From Neckera pumila (taxonomy: Eukaryota; Streptophyta; Bryopsida; Hypnales; Neckeraceae), in contig OZ018408.1 of NCBI GenBank assembly GCA_963969595.1, forward strand, positions 18,969,823-19,033,822: DNA of 64,000 bases. Direction: 5' to 3'. A program made the position numbers and the translations under genes. A model generated the notes under the pieces. It made no database searches, had not been told where the DNA came from, and worked only from the letters and a program-made list of their open reading frames with translations. Below are positions 1-13,093 of this stretch, one piece after another. Position 1 is the stretch's first letter. The number at the start of each line of letters is the position of its first letter.

Positions 1-1897
1 ATTTGAAATTGAGTGCCATCATAAATCTTACCTTGAACACAGAAAATTTGTCATTACACCCAAAACCACATCTGGATCCAATATGCAAGAAAAAGGCAAC
101 CTAAACCTTGAAAGCTAAACTCTACACACAAAACACATATTCGCCCAAAACCACAACGAGGGTTGTTTTGGGACTCCCCCACCGAACCAACCCTAAACTC
201 TAAACACCTCGGCCAAAGCAAACTCAACGATGCATACGCAACAAACTCCAACAATGGTCGGGGTTCAAGTGAGGCAAATTGAACTGTGGAAACCCTAAAC
301 CATACAGCATCCAGATTGCCCAATCCAACTAACCCTAAGTTCAATCCAGCAGGACATGCAGTGTATGCAGTAGGAAGAAGTATTTACAGTAGTCAGACAT
401 TAAATTATGTGCTGTATACAGTGTATAACTTAGTTGTAAGAGTAGTTAAGTTACTATAGGAATCCAAGAGAAGTAAATGAACTAAATTATATTTCCTATA
501 GTACAATACTATGCTCTTAGTAATAGCAAATTTAATTTTTTTATCCTCACCAATATGCCACTTTCAAAGTAGCCGAGAAAGTAGCAATTTCAAATGTTTG
601 GCTAAAATTTTTAATATAAAGGGGGCTATTTTAGTACTACTGCATTTTCTAATGCGGCCTATTATTCCATACCCTATAGTACTTTAAAGACGTCCAAAGC
701 CATTTTCTATACCCTGTATTATTCTAAACTCTTTTATAAATTTTTGACCAGATGATTTTAAAATACCCTATCATTTGTTCGCACCTATATTGCTACTCCG
801 CTTGTTCACTCTTCCCCCCCGAGTTCTAAGACTAAGTTTAGATGGATTCTTGTACTTGATTGTAACTTGTGATCTTAAAATCTTGTCTTTCAATCTAACA
901 AGGATAATTTATGGTTGGTCTACTAAGTATTTACTAGGTACATATCAAGAGATTGTGATTGGATCTTTTGAATTTGGTGGTTTGTACTTAAAAGATAAAA
1001 TATATGTAGAGACCTAGATTGAGGACACTCTCAAAAGCATAATTTGTCGATGCACATTGTAATTTTTGCCCTATAACTTGCTTGCAATGGGCTCTATTAT
1101 GTTTGTCTTAAGTGCCTCTAGACCTCTAGGTGTGTAGATCTTAATGTGCTTCCAATGATAGTAATTTACAATTTCTAATTTTAGTTCAATCAAAAGATTG
1201 TAATAAATTTGCTGAGTCGTTTTTTGGCTTTGTATTAATGATACTCAATTGGTCCAGATTTGAATGCCAATGACTGCTGGTCTTCTAAAGATGGCCAAAG
1301 ATTGAATAGATTGCTTAAAGATGTATCTGCTCAGAGATTATATTTTTAATTTTGCAAGGTATCAATAGTGTAATCTACAATCTGCACTAGAGTGATGAAG
1401 CCATTTACATCCGAGATTATGGATGAAAAGCTTTATGTATAATCATCCCAATGTGGTAATGTAATCCAATTTGTATGAGTGTTGGGTATTATATGCATCC
1501 ATATCTATTTGAGAATATTTGCAAAATACTTAATTTTGTTGTTTTTTCAAAATTGACACCGAGACAAAATGTGCTTCAAATAAAATCCCTAAGTTAGGTT
1601 GCTGGAAAGGCAACTATGACCCAATTTTGTTAAAATATAGAAGGGCATGTCATTGTAGAATGTCAATCTCATATCATTCAATGTCTCTCACTATTAGGAT
1701 AAATTTGTCTAATAGTATTACAATTTAAGTACAACAGTTGATTCTATTAGTGAATGACAATAATATATCAAAGTCACTTTGTTTTAGGTTAGAGTAGGCA
1801 AAAACATTACGGTATTGTATTGATTTCCACAAAATAAATAAATAGTTGTGGCACTAATAAAAAATCAACAAAATGAGACAAAGGTCAAAGAAAGAAC
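1..1897. other. gene-free left flank; possible 5' region of an off-window gene
   Basis: The first 350 bases are less AT-rich than what follows and carry several CCCTAA motifs (for example near 190 and 295), which resemble plant teloboxes found close to transcription starts. A 96-codon open frame lies here on the minus strand but matches nothing I know. It could be the leader or first exon of a gene running off the left edge. From about 360 to 1897 I see only AT-rich DNA with no recognisable gene. Confidence 0.3.
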
Positions 1898-3217
1898 CAT
1901 TAGAAGAATTTTGGGACCTTTGAAGGGTTGCTCCAGAGTGACCATCTAGTCTATTAAAACGCAAGTAGGTCTCCTATGAAAATTGTGAGAAGTACATAGT
2001 TAGATGATGTGAATTTCACAAAACTAGTTAGTAAGAGCAGGCTTGTCGCTAACTTCCACAATGAAAAAAACCAATACATGCTAACCGTCTTTTGTTCTTG
2101 GTTCACTATTGGAATAAACTCCAGATTTCAAAAAATAAAAAGACAAATACTAAACATGGTTTTGAATTGAAAATTAAAAATGAAACCATCCAATCAAGCC
2201 AATTATCCAGTTCAATCCACTTAAATCAATTTAAGTGGCTTTTGAGTTTGTATGTTTAGAGATGAAAATAGAAACCTCTTTATACAAGTGAGGTTGTAGT
2301 AGAGCAAGCAATGCATGTGGGATATGTAAATTAGGATGAATAGGAGCTCCACTGCTCATAGTTAAGTGAGAAAAAAAATATTGTATTAAAAGCAAAATAT
2401 CGGGCCTCATTTAGGCATAGTAAAACAACTTTTTTGAAAAAATTGTGGACTAATAAAAGCTAGATAAACAAGTTAAGTTTAATAACCAAACTTTTTTTTG
2501 GGATTTCAAGTCTCCAATCAAAAGTTATAGGCAAAATTCAGACCGGATGTTTGAAGGAACATTTTTTGGACATTTTCTTTGACATTTTCAAACATCCAGT
2601 TTAAATTTTGTCCATAACTTTTGATTGGAGACATGAATTCACAAAAAGATTTTTGGTTATGAAACTTAGCTTGTTTATCCAATTTTTATTAGTCCAATGT
2701 TTTTTCAAAAAAGTTATTTACTATGCCTAAATGGGGCCCAAAATTCTGCTTTTAATACAATTTCTAGTGGAGCTCCTACTCAATCCAGTTTACATATCCC
2801 ATATGCATTGTTCTATCTATCACTACCCCACATTTATAAAGATCTTCCCCTCTCATCTTCATACACTTTAATTGTCCACAAAATAAGTCTTTTACATTAA
2901 CATAAAAAAAATTCTTGTTGGTAAGCTATTCGACTATTTTTGGACGTTTTCATTTTTTTCTACAATTTGAATTGAGATAAAGATGCATCTAAGTAGAAAG
3001 TGTTTAATGGTCAAGGTTATGGTGCTTTAATACATTTTAACCGTGATTATTAAACACTTTTGACTTGGATTTTCAACCACTGACAAGCAACTGACATCAG
3101 GATTGAAGGTGAACGGGAATAGTGGAAAAAAAATTAGTTAAGTACGAAAAACACTGTTCACTGGGTCCTCGGAGGGCTGTGGAGCAACCCTCTAGAGGCC
3201 TCAAAATTTCTCTAATG
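1898..3217. mobile_element. F1: 1.3 kb terminal-inverted-repeat element with internal foldback
   Basis: The left end begins CATTAGAAGAATTTTGGGAC and continues to GGGTTGCTCC. The right end, read on the opposite strand, begins CATTAGAGAAATTTTGAGGC and also reaches GGGTTGCTCC, so the ends form inverted repeats of about 35 bp. The middle is itself a long foldback (about 2255-2870). The same layout recurs at 21501-24296. No transposase frame is present, so this is a non-autonomous element. Family not identified. Confidence 0.6.
2255..2870. repeat. long imperfect inverted repeat inside F1
   Basis: The left arm (about 2255-2550) and right arm (about 2575-2870) are reverse complements with scattered mismatches. 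Examples are CCTCATTTAGGCATAGT near 2405 against ACTATGCCTAAATGGGG near 2721, and GGAGCTCCACT near 2344 against AGTGGAGCTCC near 2767. A transcript would fold into a long hairpin. A related foldback lies at 21841-22358. Confidence 0.7.
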
Positions 3218-4063
3218 CAAGTGACAAAGGACAGATAACAGATGAAGAGATATAAGGACAAGTATGAAAACCCCAATGTAAGGTAGAACAACCCATTAAG
3301 GTCAAAAGATCAATGACAAACACCTAGGAAACAATCCATTCCAAGTTTTTTACAATAAATGAGAGTTGGGCCACAACCAATGTCTTAGGTGACATTAATG
3401 GAGTCATTAGTGACCACTATAGGAAGTTCTAACTTTTTGTACATATTCACTGTAGGAAGTGAACATTTTAGGCCTTCCCATTGGGAACAATTGTGACTAC
3501 TTTAAATAAGATGAGCATTATGGATATAGTTTTTGTTGATTCGAGATGATCTAGAGACTCTTTGGGGCCATACACTCCAAAAATTCACAACAAATTCATA
3601 CTTGTCGAAAAAGTATAATTTCAATTGCTCTCAGCGTTTCTCACAATTGTCTTTATGTGGGAAAAAATTAAAAAATTTCGGCAATGGCATGAGGGCAAAC
3701 TCCTAATTTTGACCGCAATAGTCTGCTTTACCATAAAACGAAGTAGAACTGTAACCAGTTCTGTAAGAGTTGGTAGTGTGCGTTTCTACCTTGCAAACGT
3801 ACATCTTACGGTAATTTATCATTTCTGAATTCAACCAGTTTTTCAAAACCTGATACGAATCCCATGACTCTTGCCATAGTGCAGATGTTGCCTTCACTCC
3901 ACAACATTCCACGAAATAACACTCTGAAAGTAGCGCTTTAAATAACCTCGAAAATATAATACATGACCGACATGCAAAAGAGGAACAATTGTGTACAAGA
4001 AGCTAACTCCAGGTTCCAAGATATGGCATTACTCAATTTGTTACCAACAACAGACAATAGCAA
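3218..4063. other. intergenic, 3' flank of the DENND6-like gene
   Basis: No coding sequence recognised. The part nearest 4063 must contain the 3' untranslated region of the minus-strand gene. I cannot place its polyadenylation site. Confidence 0.4.
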
Positions 4064-7000
4064 TCAAGTTCTGTTCAAATCCAAGGGATCTTGTAGCAGC
4101 TCCAGTTGTCTGCTTGATCCTTCAGGTGCCTTCCCGTCTGATTGCGAGGACTCAAATGTTGGCCAAAATAATCCGAACCTGGAAGGTGATTTCGCAGGAA
4201 CCTTGGGAATTTCACGTGTTGCAGTCGCTTGCAGATGACCTGCTCGCTGCGGATTGGTTAGCAGCATCTGCTGCACGTCGTTCGGCAGAAAGTTGAAGAT
4301 TGCGCGCAAATCGCTTCTTAGCTTCTTGATTACCTGTGTTTCAGTATTGGCAAGCCCTGCTCGTTGCAACATCTGGAAGAAAATAAAGTGAACAACTTGT
4401 GCAGATCAGATTCTCGACCAAGGTTGCACAAGGGCGATGATAATGGCCATCGACCTACCTAAAATGACACCAACTGTGAACCCCTTGTGAAAGATCCACG
4501 GAAGTAAGACTGAAACTAGTGAACCGAGTGTTATGGACTAAACACGTTGTAGTTCTGATGTGTAAGAAAGGGAACGAATAACTGAAGTGCTCGTTACTCT
4601 CTAAACATGCATTTAAATGCATCTATTATAACTGTGAACACTGAAAATAGAGTTAATAATCTGTACCTGTGATTCAATGATCAAGTGGCGTTCAACAGCA
4701 GAAAATGAATCCAACACCTCCACTTCCGTCATTGAAGTCAAGAAGGTCTCCACATCAGCCTTACTACGAGCTTGCCTCCAAATACGATGTTGTTCTTGCT
4801 CAGCTACAGCTCGTCTACGCTGGAACCATGGCATGAAATTTGGTCCCTCTAAAAAACGCCTGCAATGACACACAAGTATCACAATCTAATCCACCAATTT
4901 CATGCTCACGACGGAATAAATAAAGCAAGTCCATCATCAAGCCTCATGAGCATAACCAAGTTTGGAACATCTCAAAGACAATTCAGCTCAGCTTATACAT
5001 TCACACTCGGGCAATTCTAAAACTGCATGATGCACTAGATGCAAGCTACAACAAAAGCTTACAAGACACAAAAGAACTCAAGATCTGATACCTATAGAGG
5101 TCAAGCCAGTTGGCCCGCAATCGCTTTGCAAGAAACTTTCCGGCTCCGCGAGCAGCCAGGCCCTCAAGAAAATCATGTGCATGAAAAGGAGGTAGAGGAG
5201 GCGGATCCCGGAAGGGTGATGATCCCTCCTGTGGGGTAGTTGCACGTAGGTAGGGCCCAAATGGTGCCAGAAAATTAGTGGTCAATTCTAGAAAGTGGCG
5301 CCTCAAAACCTCATTGTTCACCATAGACATGGATTCCTCCGTTCGGGGGGAAACTCCTGCATCAACTAAACGGTTGAGAACTGAGGTATCCGGTTTCGTT
5401 GCTGCCACATAGCTTGTCCACAAACATTCCCGATGCTCCGACATCAAAGAAAGGGGTCCATCTTTCCGCACTCTAGCAACTTTGAGCAGATTCGCTGGAG
5501 AAAATCTGGTCAATGGAGACAGCTGTAGTTGCAATGATAACCGCCGATTCCCAGTTTGTGGACTACTCCTATTCAACGGAGACAATTTCAAACGACTAGG
5601 AGTTGAGTTTGGGGTTCCAACTGAAATTACATGGGGAACGTTCTTCAGGGCCTTGAGGAAGAAAAGATTGGTTACTCCCAGAACCATTTGGGGACCCCTT
5701 TCCCCTTCTTTCACAGAATTCAATCCACTGAAGTCTGGGTCATGGATTGTAAAGTAAGGTCGAAAGTCTACGCTACATGGCAGTGGTGCAACCAGGCTAA
5801 CTAGGGCAGCAACTGCCTCACAAACCTGTGAAGGAGTGGGAGCTATCACCATCAAAGGTTCACCAACTAAAAGAAGCTCCCAAAGAACCCACAGATTCAT
5901 GAGGACTCCTCGAAAGGAACCAAATAGATCAACGTCATGGAAGACACCCTGAGGAATGGATCTGTTTAAGGGGGGCACAGGTGCCATTGCCGAGGTAAAA
6001 TCATCCATTGGAGTGCCACAACCAGGGGGGAGAGTATGAGCTGGTGGGAGATGGGCACGGATGCTGATGTTGCCGACCAGCAATTCCATCAACTGCCCGT
6101 GAAGTGGAGGTGCCCAATGGGACACATGAAATGCCACCTGTTCTAAAGCTCGCACACCAATATCAAAATACAAAGGCCCTGCAATTTGAACCAAGGGCTT
6201 GAACACACACGAATAAGGACGCTCAGAAAGGATGACTACAGATTTTTGTTCACCCCCACGCCTGAGTCTCTCATCCTGCCTTTGCCTGCGGACAACATAC
6301 ACCAGTGAGTCCAATAGATAGTATCCTCACAGGATTTTGAAAATAACGAGGGATTTACAACCAGGGAAAGACTCTGTAAAACACCATGTTCAGAACGGGA
6401 ACAATGATAAATAGTGCACAAAAGAAGTTAGGTTGATGTTCAGCTGCGATACCTATTGAAAACGAAACCATATAGGTACCGCGGACCTCCACTGCCAGGG
6501 CCACCACGGGAACTTCCATTCACTGTGTCCAGTGAGTAAGCAGGCAGATCAGTGTTTGCTTCACCAGGACTGGGGATGCTGCTTGGAAGATCAATAGAGG
6601 GAGGGGTATGATTGCTGGTCCCCCTCGTTGCAGGCTTTGGAGATATCACATTCGCAAGAATACTAGGCAGAGGCAAACTACTCCATCCACCCCCAGTGCC
6701 AATTTCCTTATCATTTGGAGAGTTCTCAAGGACCGCTGAACCTTCGCTCCATGATCTTTGCGGTACTTGAGGCTCTTCAAAAGTCAGTTGTCGTACTGCG
6801 AAAAGGTTGGATAGTGACATCAATAAAGCAACTAATAAGTTCAAGATCAAATAATACATCAATACCAAGAACTTCAGGTAGCTATGAAAACAGTTATGAA
6901 GTAAATGAGTACACAAAGACTGAACAATACGTACTCTACAGATCCGTATATATTTTAGACGTCAAAAGCCTTTGAGAGAAAATATCGGACAAAGTTCAAA

Positions 7001-7765
7001 AGCAGCAGACGTCACAGGCGGCTATCATGGAGACGAGACGAAACTGAACGGTTAAGCTAACCATTTAATGCTCACCTGTGTGATCTACAGCCCCGATATC
7101 AACATATTGGTCCACCGGATGGGAAACAGTTCTACGAGGTGGAGCTGAGTTATCCGCAGCAGGAATTGACCCACGCCTGCGTATCCGGAAGAAGAATGCG
7201 CAGTCATGCACACTAGCGTGCGTGCTTCCTTGAGACATTGAGTCTGGAAATGAACTGAAGGCCACATCAAGCTCTTCCTCTGGGGAGAGGGCATTTGCAG
7301 GATAGCATTCCTCAACCAGCTGCCAACATGCAAACAAGCTGATAAGACTTACTAGCACTAGCACGTTATGTAGATTACAATAAAAGCATATGTGGAAGTC
7401 ACCAAGACAACTATTTTGATGATGCAAGCTGTCACTTGACGACAGTGCAGTGCACCTTATCAAGAAGAGCATCTCAAGACCTAATCTACTAGATACTCTC
7501 CAAATTCGTTTCGTAAGACGTTCATATAGGACATATGTCAAATATTAGGTTGACATGGACAACCTTCCGCTTCAGACAGTTGAGCTACGAACGCTTGTGA
7601 GTTCCTTCAAAGGACGCACTGGTCCATGAGGAGGTAAGTTACCTGTCCCTGTTGAAGATCAAAACGAATGGCACATATTGCCACTATCCATCGCTGTAGG
7701 GCAGAAACATCGGGCTTTCCAATGGGGTCGTGGCGAGGAACCGCCAAGGAAACACTCCGATTCAT
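4064..7765 (-). CDS. DENND6: DENND6-like DENN-domain protein (probable Rab GEF), six exons, 801 aa
   Basis: Six coding exons on the minus strand join in frame: 7643-7765, 7076-7319, 6453-6795, 5092-6285, 4667-4859 and 4064-4372. All introns are GT-AG (167-323 bp) with matching phases, giving 2406 nt. Exon 1 starts MNRSVSLAVPRHDPIG, and the first ATG fits the family start. Conserved blocks in order are QRWIVAICAIRFDLQQGQ (longin-like N-terminus), LVEECYP, AFSSFPDS, YLYGFVFNR, RGGEQKSVVILS, GPLYFDIG, a hydrophobic WELLLVGEP block, DFRPYFTIHDPDF, FSPANLL, RRHFLELTTNFLAPFGPY, GPNFMPWFQRRRAVAEQEQ and a C-terminal helical tail. A Pro/Ser-rich insert lies at residues ~135-225. In animals DENND6 activates Rab GTPases on endosomal membranes. 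The same role here is inferred from family. Order and length match plant DENND6 homologues, so the gene looks intact. Confidence 0.92.
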
Positions 7766-9235
7766 CCTCACTACGTACTATTCTTCAACAAGTAGCTGCT
7801 CCTGTTCCATCTCAATCTTCTGCTAATTGAGCGATACCATGATCTGCCATCCTCATCATCTCCAGCATCCTTTCAGCAGCTAATTAATAGTTGCCAACGA
7901 ACACCGTCTAGACACTACGAGTTTCAACTGGCACGCCAAGCATCCTTCGATGAAATATTACTTGTCTCAAGATCAGCTTTCTCTTCACAAAGCTAGTGCA
8001 TTATGTGGGCTTCACTATTCTCCTGCCAAAATTGTGGAGATCCGTTCCTCAGAAATGTAGCCCTTCCATGTCTGAAGAATTATACACAAAAGCAATCTAG
8101 GGTACTCAGTAAGCATCTGCTATGATGCGTACTGGAGGGCCAACTATGGCCTCTCGCTTGCTTGAAAACAAAAAATCCAGTTAGAAACAAGAAGCATTTT
8201 CACTTAATTTGAAGAAGGAGATTGCATTAGTTTTTACTTTACCATGTCTTCCTTCACAATTTCTAATGAGTCAGTTTGGTGCCTAGATAGTATCCTACAA
8301 AAACCAGTATGCTTTCCTGCTCACATCCTGAATGCTTACAAATAGACGAGATTTTTTCATTTCTTCATATACATTACATTTGAGTACCATATCGAAATGA
8401 GAGATACATATGCCAAGTACCTGTCACTCGTCATCCACACACCTCCGGTCCACCTCAAACCCTAAACACCTCGAACTCGGATCGAAACGTACTCCAATCC
8501 ATACAAGACGGAACTAGGGTTAACAACCAGCGCCCATTCTCCATAGCCATAGCCAGTGCGAGGTTGCATACCAATCTGATCTCAACCCACCCCACCACGT
8601 CTCAGGATTCCATCGCATCTCCGACTAAAGGATGACTATAGAGCCGTGAAAACGCGACTCCATACAGTTTATTCCCGAGAAAACGCCAAATCAGCAATCT
8701 AAAATCCAAAACAGATCCTGCACATCCAATCCTCCCTTCCAATGGGACGACCTAAACACCTTTTCGGCTTCGAAATGCCCCGGAATCCAATTGACCTAGA
8801 TCAGCAACCCTGAGGATCGCATCCAAAGAACTCCCATCCGAGCTTCGTTTCAATTGAAAAAGGAACCCCACAACGCTGGAAGTAGGTCCTCTCAAAGATC
8901 CCGCACCCCTGCGCTATACTTCCTCTGAAACCCCCTGAAATGGATCCCCAGAGGCCCGCATTGACCCCAAGGCGCCCTCAAAAAGCTCGAAACTGCTGGA
9001 AAACCCGCACAGCAAGCTCAGGAATGGTTCGCGATCGACTGATGCAGCTTCGCGACACTGGGAAAAAAGAGTGGCTTGCGGAGAGTGCATTTCGTCGGAG
9101 TGTGAGAGAACGAAGCTCGGGGCAAGGGAATGAGTGCGCTCTCCGGAATGAATGGACAGATAGGCGAGACGATGTGAACCGTCGGATTCGGCGGACTAGA
9201 TCCACGGTTCAGGATCGCCGTCTTCAATCGTAGTG
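7766..9235 (-). promoter_or_regulatory. 5' leader and promoter region of the DENND6-like gene
   Basis: The stretch directly upstream of the DENND6-like start codon is less AT-rich than the flanking DNA, most clearly at about 8420-9230. It holds an AAACCCTAAAC telobox-like motif at about 8457-8467. Both strands have short open frames here (for example 8940-9233 plus), but none resembles a known protein. I read this as leader plus promoter, possibly with a leader intron. The transcription start cannot be fixed by eye. Confidence 0.45.
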
Positions 9236-9591
9236 TATGTTGTCTTTCTGGCTTTGAATTCCTGTTCTTCGGTGTGATGAAAGTCCAGACGCAAGAGAGA
9301 ACTAAGGTAACTTGGTCTGCTCTAAAAGCGACCATCTAAAGGCTGGTCTGCGTTTTTCATAGGTTTCTGTGGATAGCAATACTTTTAGCTCATTTTTCAG
9401 AGAAATAGTTGTGGAACTTAATACAATTGGTTTCATATTTTTTCAAGCATTTTTTAATTCATAGGCATCTATTTATGATTGTAGGTCTATCAAAATCCAC
9501 CCACCTACTACTTGTAAAGAGATGGGAGGAATCCAAGGCAAATGATTGGCTCCTACAATAATTAACAGATTTTCCTTGATTACATCAATGG
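9236..9591. other. gene-free spacer
   Basis: AT-rich sequence with no recognisable gene or repeat. Confidence 0.4.
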
Positions 9592-10524
9592 TTAACCCCT
9601 AAAGATCGGAGATTATGTTTTCACCAAAAGCACTCCAAAACTGCCATTTCTAGTACAAGTATCAAATTTCAGGAAAAAAACATTTTTGGACACATGTAAC
9701 CATAAGATCTTGTAGTAAACTTGTTTGAGAATATGTAGAAAAAATTTCAAAGTTTTTCACCTTATAGATTGTAAGATATTAGCATTTGAATTGACAAAAA
9801 CCCTTTTTTTGGCCTTGTAGAAACCTGGGCAGCTGCACTTCACAAGGCCACATTCAAATGAAAAAATGTTCAAAATGGTGGTTACTCCTTGGATTCACTC
9901 TTCAAATCAAGTTGGATACATGCTTGAAAAAATTCAAATCATTTGGAATTGTACAACATATAGGAAAAAAATAGGTTGTCGAAAGAAGTAGAGAATGATT
10001 CAAAACACAAAATTGTTAAGAATTTAATTATGGAATTGAAAAATGTCAATCCCAACGGTTGTAATGTTGTAGTAAACAACATACATCCTATGCTTTTATT
10101 TTTTTCAATAAAAATTAAAAATTGAATTAAATAAAGGACTTCTAAGTTTATTTTAGAGTAGGGAATCAACAACTGCCCGCAAACTAGAACACCTTATAAT
10201 TTTTATCTCATAAATCAAAATGGAATAATCTAAAGCTTTACGCATATATATAAATCCAAAGAACCAATTTCAAATTTTTATTTTTTTAAAAAGTGATTTT
10301 TTAGAAGTTTTTTGAGCTGCCCACCGACTGTTGAAAATGACATATCATCCAATAACTTTTTAACCATATAGTCAAAAGTTTTGGAAATTGTTGGGCCTTA
10401 AAGCTACTCCTTGGGCACACATTCTGTGAAATTTTCAAAGAAAAAAAATAAAATTTCCATTCGTAGTGAGCTGCCCAAAATCGCTATGTTGCCAAAAAAC
10501 GCCCTTTAGTCCTTTAAGGGTTAA
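9592..10524. mobile_element. P1: TTAA-flanked CCC-terminus element (piggyBac-like), 925 bp, type A
   Basis: The element body is 9596-10520, bounded by TTAA at 9592-9595 and 10521-10524. The left end reads CCCCTAAAGATC and the right end, on the other strand, CCCTTAAAGGACTAAAGG. TTAA target duplication plus CCC termini is the piggyBac signature; Sola3 elements also use TTAA. There is no transposase frame. It shares type A interior sequence with 13537-15609 and with a rearranged copy at 32272. Confidence 0.7.
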
Positions 10525-10742
10525 AGAGGTTCATTCAAGGACCACCTCATGTCCATTCAATACTTAATTATAGGAGTGGTTTAAAGAGTCTAGTAGCTTT
10601 TAGAGTAGACTATCTTATCTCCAACACTTTTGGAGGTTTGGCATAAATGAAGGGCATTTTTAGATTGGAGTTCACATGTAGTTCCTATACATGCTTCACA
10701 AATCAAACCCTAGACTCAAAGTTGACATGTTTACAACCGATC

Positions 10743-10891
10743 TTAAGCCTTGAAGGATATGAGGCCGAAAAGTGGTTGAAGGATGACTTTATTGTTCACT
10801 ATAGAAACAAAGAATGCACCTACTGGTCCAATAATTGGAGCAATTTTGGTGACTACCTTGGTCATGGGGGGCCGTTTCCTTTAAGGATTAA
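10743..10891. mobile_element. P3: 141 bp TTAA-flanked MITE, type B
   Basis: The body is 10747-10887 between TTAA at 10743-10746 and 10888-10891. Ends are GCCTTGAAGG and, reversed, TCCTTAAAGG. The interior (AAAGAATGCACCTACTGGTC, then GGTGACTACCTTGGTCATGG) is shared with 11092-11233 in opposite orientation and with 59141-59283. A short open frame across it is incidental. Confidence 0.65.
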
Positions 10892-11087
10892 GTAAGAGTT
10901 TGGTCATGTTTCAATCAACACATTGGACATGTGTAAGAAAAGTTTGTAATTCTAATTTGATAGTCAATCTTTTATACACATGCACCTCAAATCTATCCCC
11001 TGCCTCGCTAAAACAATCGTGATATCTTCTTGTGGATGTCAAAAGGTTCTTGTTTAGTATGTTTGCAAGTGAGAGAGAAGGTGAACT

Positions 11088-11237
11088 TTATCCCCTAAAG
11101 GATGTGCCTCCCTATGATTAAGGTAGTCACCAAAATTGCTCTAATTATTGGACCAATAGGTGCATTATTTGTTTCTATAGTGAACAATGAAATCATCCAT
11201 TGACCACTTTTTGGCCGCACGGTCCTTCAAGGATTAA
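11088..11237. mobile_element. P4: 142 bp TTAA-type MITE, type B, inverted relative to P3
   Basis: The body is 11092-11233. The right flank is TTAA (11234-11237) and the left is TTAT, so one site has mutated. Ends are CCCCTAAAGGATG and, reversed, TCCTTGAAGGACC. Internally it is the reverse complement of P3, so the pair forms an inverted repeat with a 200 bp spacer. Confidence 0.6.
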
Positions 11238-11828
11238 GGGCAACTGGGATTTTTTTTCTCAAAAAATTACTCCGTAATAAACTATCGTTCAACATCTACC
11301 ATGATGACATACAAGCTCAACTTTGTGTTTTTTGTAATTTGGTCTAAAATTTCTTACCAACTTTTGCAGTTTGCAAAGATGATGACAAACTATATCAAAC
11401 CTTCTCATTATAAGAGCAAGGACTTGCAACCAAGCATACAACCACAACCTAGTGAATTGATTATCTACCAAGGCTAAAACTATACTAGTGAACTAGTCCA
11501 CAGGGTTTACATTATTAAATTCATATTTTTTGTAAGTTAGGTTTTTGGAATAATAAGTTTTATGAAGTATAAGAGGGGGCTTATTGTTTACAAGTTTACA
11601 TTTGTTAAATTGAACACACGTAGGGCATTTTATAGCCGTATTGAAGCACGTGTAGGAACCCTACTTGAACTAAAAATACTAGAAGTGGAAGTATATTCTA
11701 TCTTAGATTTTGCATATTGTATATAAAGAAGTTCTATTTTAAAATCCCATTGTTGTACACAAACACATCTTGCTAAGATCACATCATGCCAATGTGAGAG
11801 ATAGTGTGCCAGTAGTCAACAATAACCT
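11238..11828. other. gene-free spacer
   Basis: No recognisable gene. A 60-codon minus-strand frame at 11289-11471 has no features of a real protein. Confidence 0.35.
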
Positions 11829-12672
11829 GGGTGATTGCAAGAATGACCTGTACTATTTGTTGCGTTCTGTCACACCCTAGTTTTTTATTTTTGTTTTGGC
11901 TATAACTTCTGTGTTTTAGGTCCAAATGACTCAAAATTTATAGGAAAGCTACTTATAACCATTATATACTTTACCTGATTTTTTAGGATTTTTCAAAAAT
12001 TATTTACTATTTTTAAACAACCCCAAAATATTGTTTTGCATCTTTGAAAAAAAAATGTAGAAAGAATGTTTAAAAATACCACTTCTAACATTTACCACTA
12101 CATATTTCTTCACTAGACTTTTGGACATAGAATTCACATAGAATTCGGGTGAAGAAAATACCACTTCTAACATTTCATTTGTAAAAAATAGGATTTTTTT
12201 TTTTAAATTATATAAAAATCAAACATTTGAGAAGACTTTTTGGTGATGAGATTTGACCAAAAAATTCACCAAAATATTGTTTTGCATATTTGGAAAAGAA
12301 TATAGAAAGAAGCTCTCTTTGTGGACCTCTACACCACATAAAAATAAGTATTTTTAAATTTCCTTTGTACAATAGCTATTGGTCTACTAAGAGACCATCC
12401 TCTCAAAATTTCAGCTCAAAGTTCGTTTTTTTGGGTTTCAGTTAGTGCAAAAAAACCCTAAGTCAGCCATTGTGAGAAGTTTTCAGGGTTGTTCAAAAAT
12501 AATAAAGTATTTTTGAAGAATACCAAAAAACTATTTAAGGTATATAATAGTTATAAGTAGCTTCTCTGTAAATTTCAAGTCATTTGGAGCTAAAATACAA
12601 AAGTTATGGCCAAAACAAAAAGGAAAAACTAAGGTGTGACATAGTACTCTTAAGTCATTCTTGCAATCACCC
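11829..12672. mobile_element. G1: 844 bp inverted-repeat element with GGGTGATTGC ends
   Basis: The left end reads GGGTGATTGCAAGAATGAC and the right end is its exact reverse complement, ending at 12672. Inverted similarity extends about 190 bp inward from each end, for example GGCTATAACTTCTGTGTTTT against AAAATACAAAAGTTATGGCC. There is no protein frame. The same terminus bounds the element at 13641-14801. No clear target duplication is visible. Confidence 0.65.
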
Positions 12673-12924
12673 AATTCTGTAACTGGTTAGCAATCTAACC
12701 ACACCAAATGACAGTGAACACCATGATAATAGGGAAAACACGACTTGAATGTGATGTACGTCACAATCACAACAAATCTTGCAAATAATGATAAAACAAT
12801 GAAAACTAGAGTGCGCTATGCCATTGCCACAGTCATTGAATGTCAGAAGTAATGGCAAAGCCCTCCTTAATCTCCTTAATTAAAAATAAAAACATTTTTC
12901 TAATTTTCTCATACATAAAAACCT

Positions 12925-13093
12925 AAAAATTCAATAACTTTCACACTGTAGGTTCAAATGCTACAAAACAAAGCCCGTGCACCCCTCCTTATTGAGGGCT
13001 TTCAGACGATACCAAAAATGCGGTCGAGGAACATATGGTCTAGGAGATCTCAACGTAACAAACAAAACAAACAGTCTAATTTAAGGTAATGGA
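12925..13093 (+). repeat. R3: diverged partial copy of repeat R
   Basis: Shares the order AATTCAATAACTTT, GCCCGTGCACCCCTCCT, a (CAAA)-type stretch and a terminal AATTTAAGG with the copies at 14265-14676 and 47384-47754. It lacks the 12-bp minisatellite part and is the most diverged of the three. Confidence 0.55.

Noticed and set aside
8940..9233. 97-codon plus-strand frame upstream of the DENND6-like gene
   Set aside because: Arg-rich, no known motif, and located in the divergent promoter/leader zone. Frames on the other strand are equally open.
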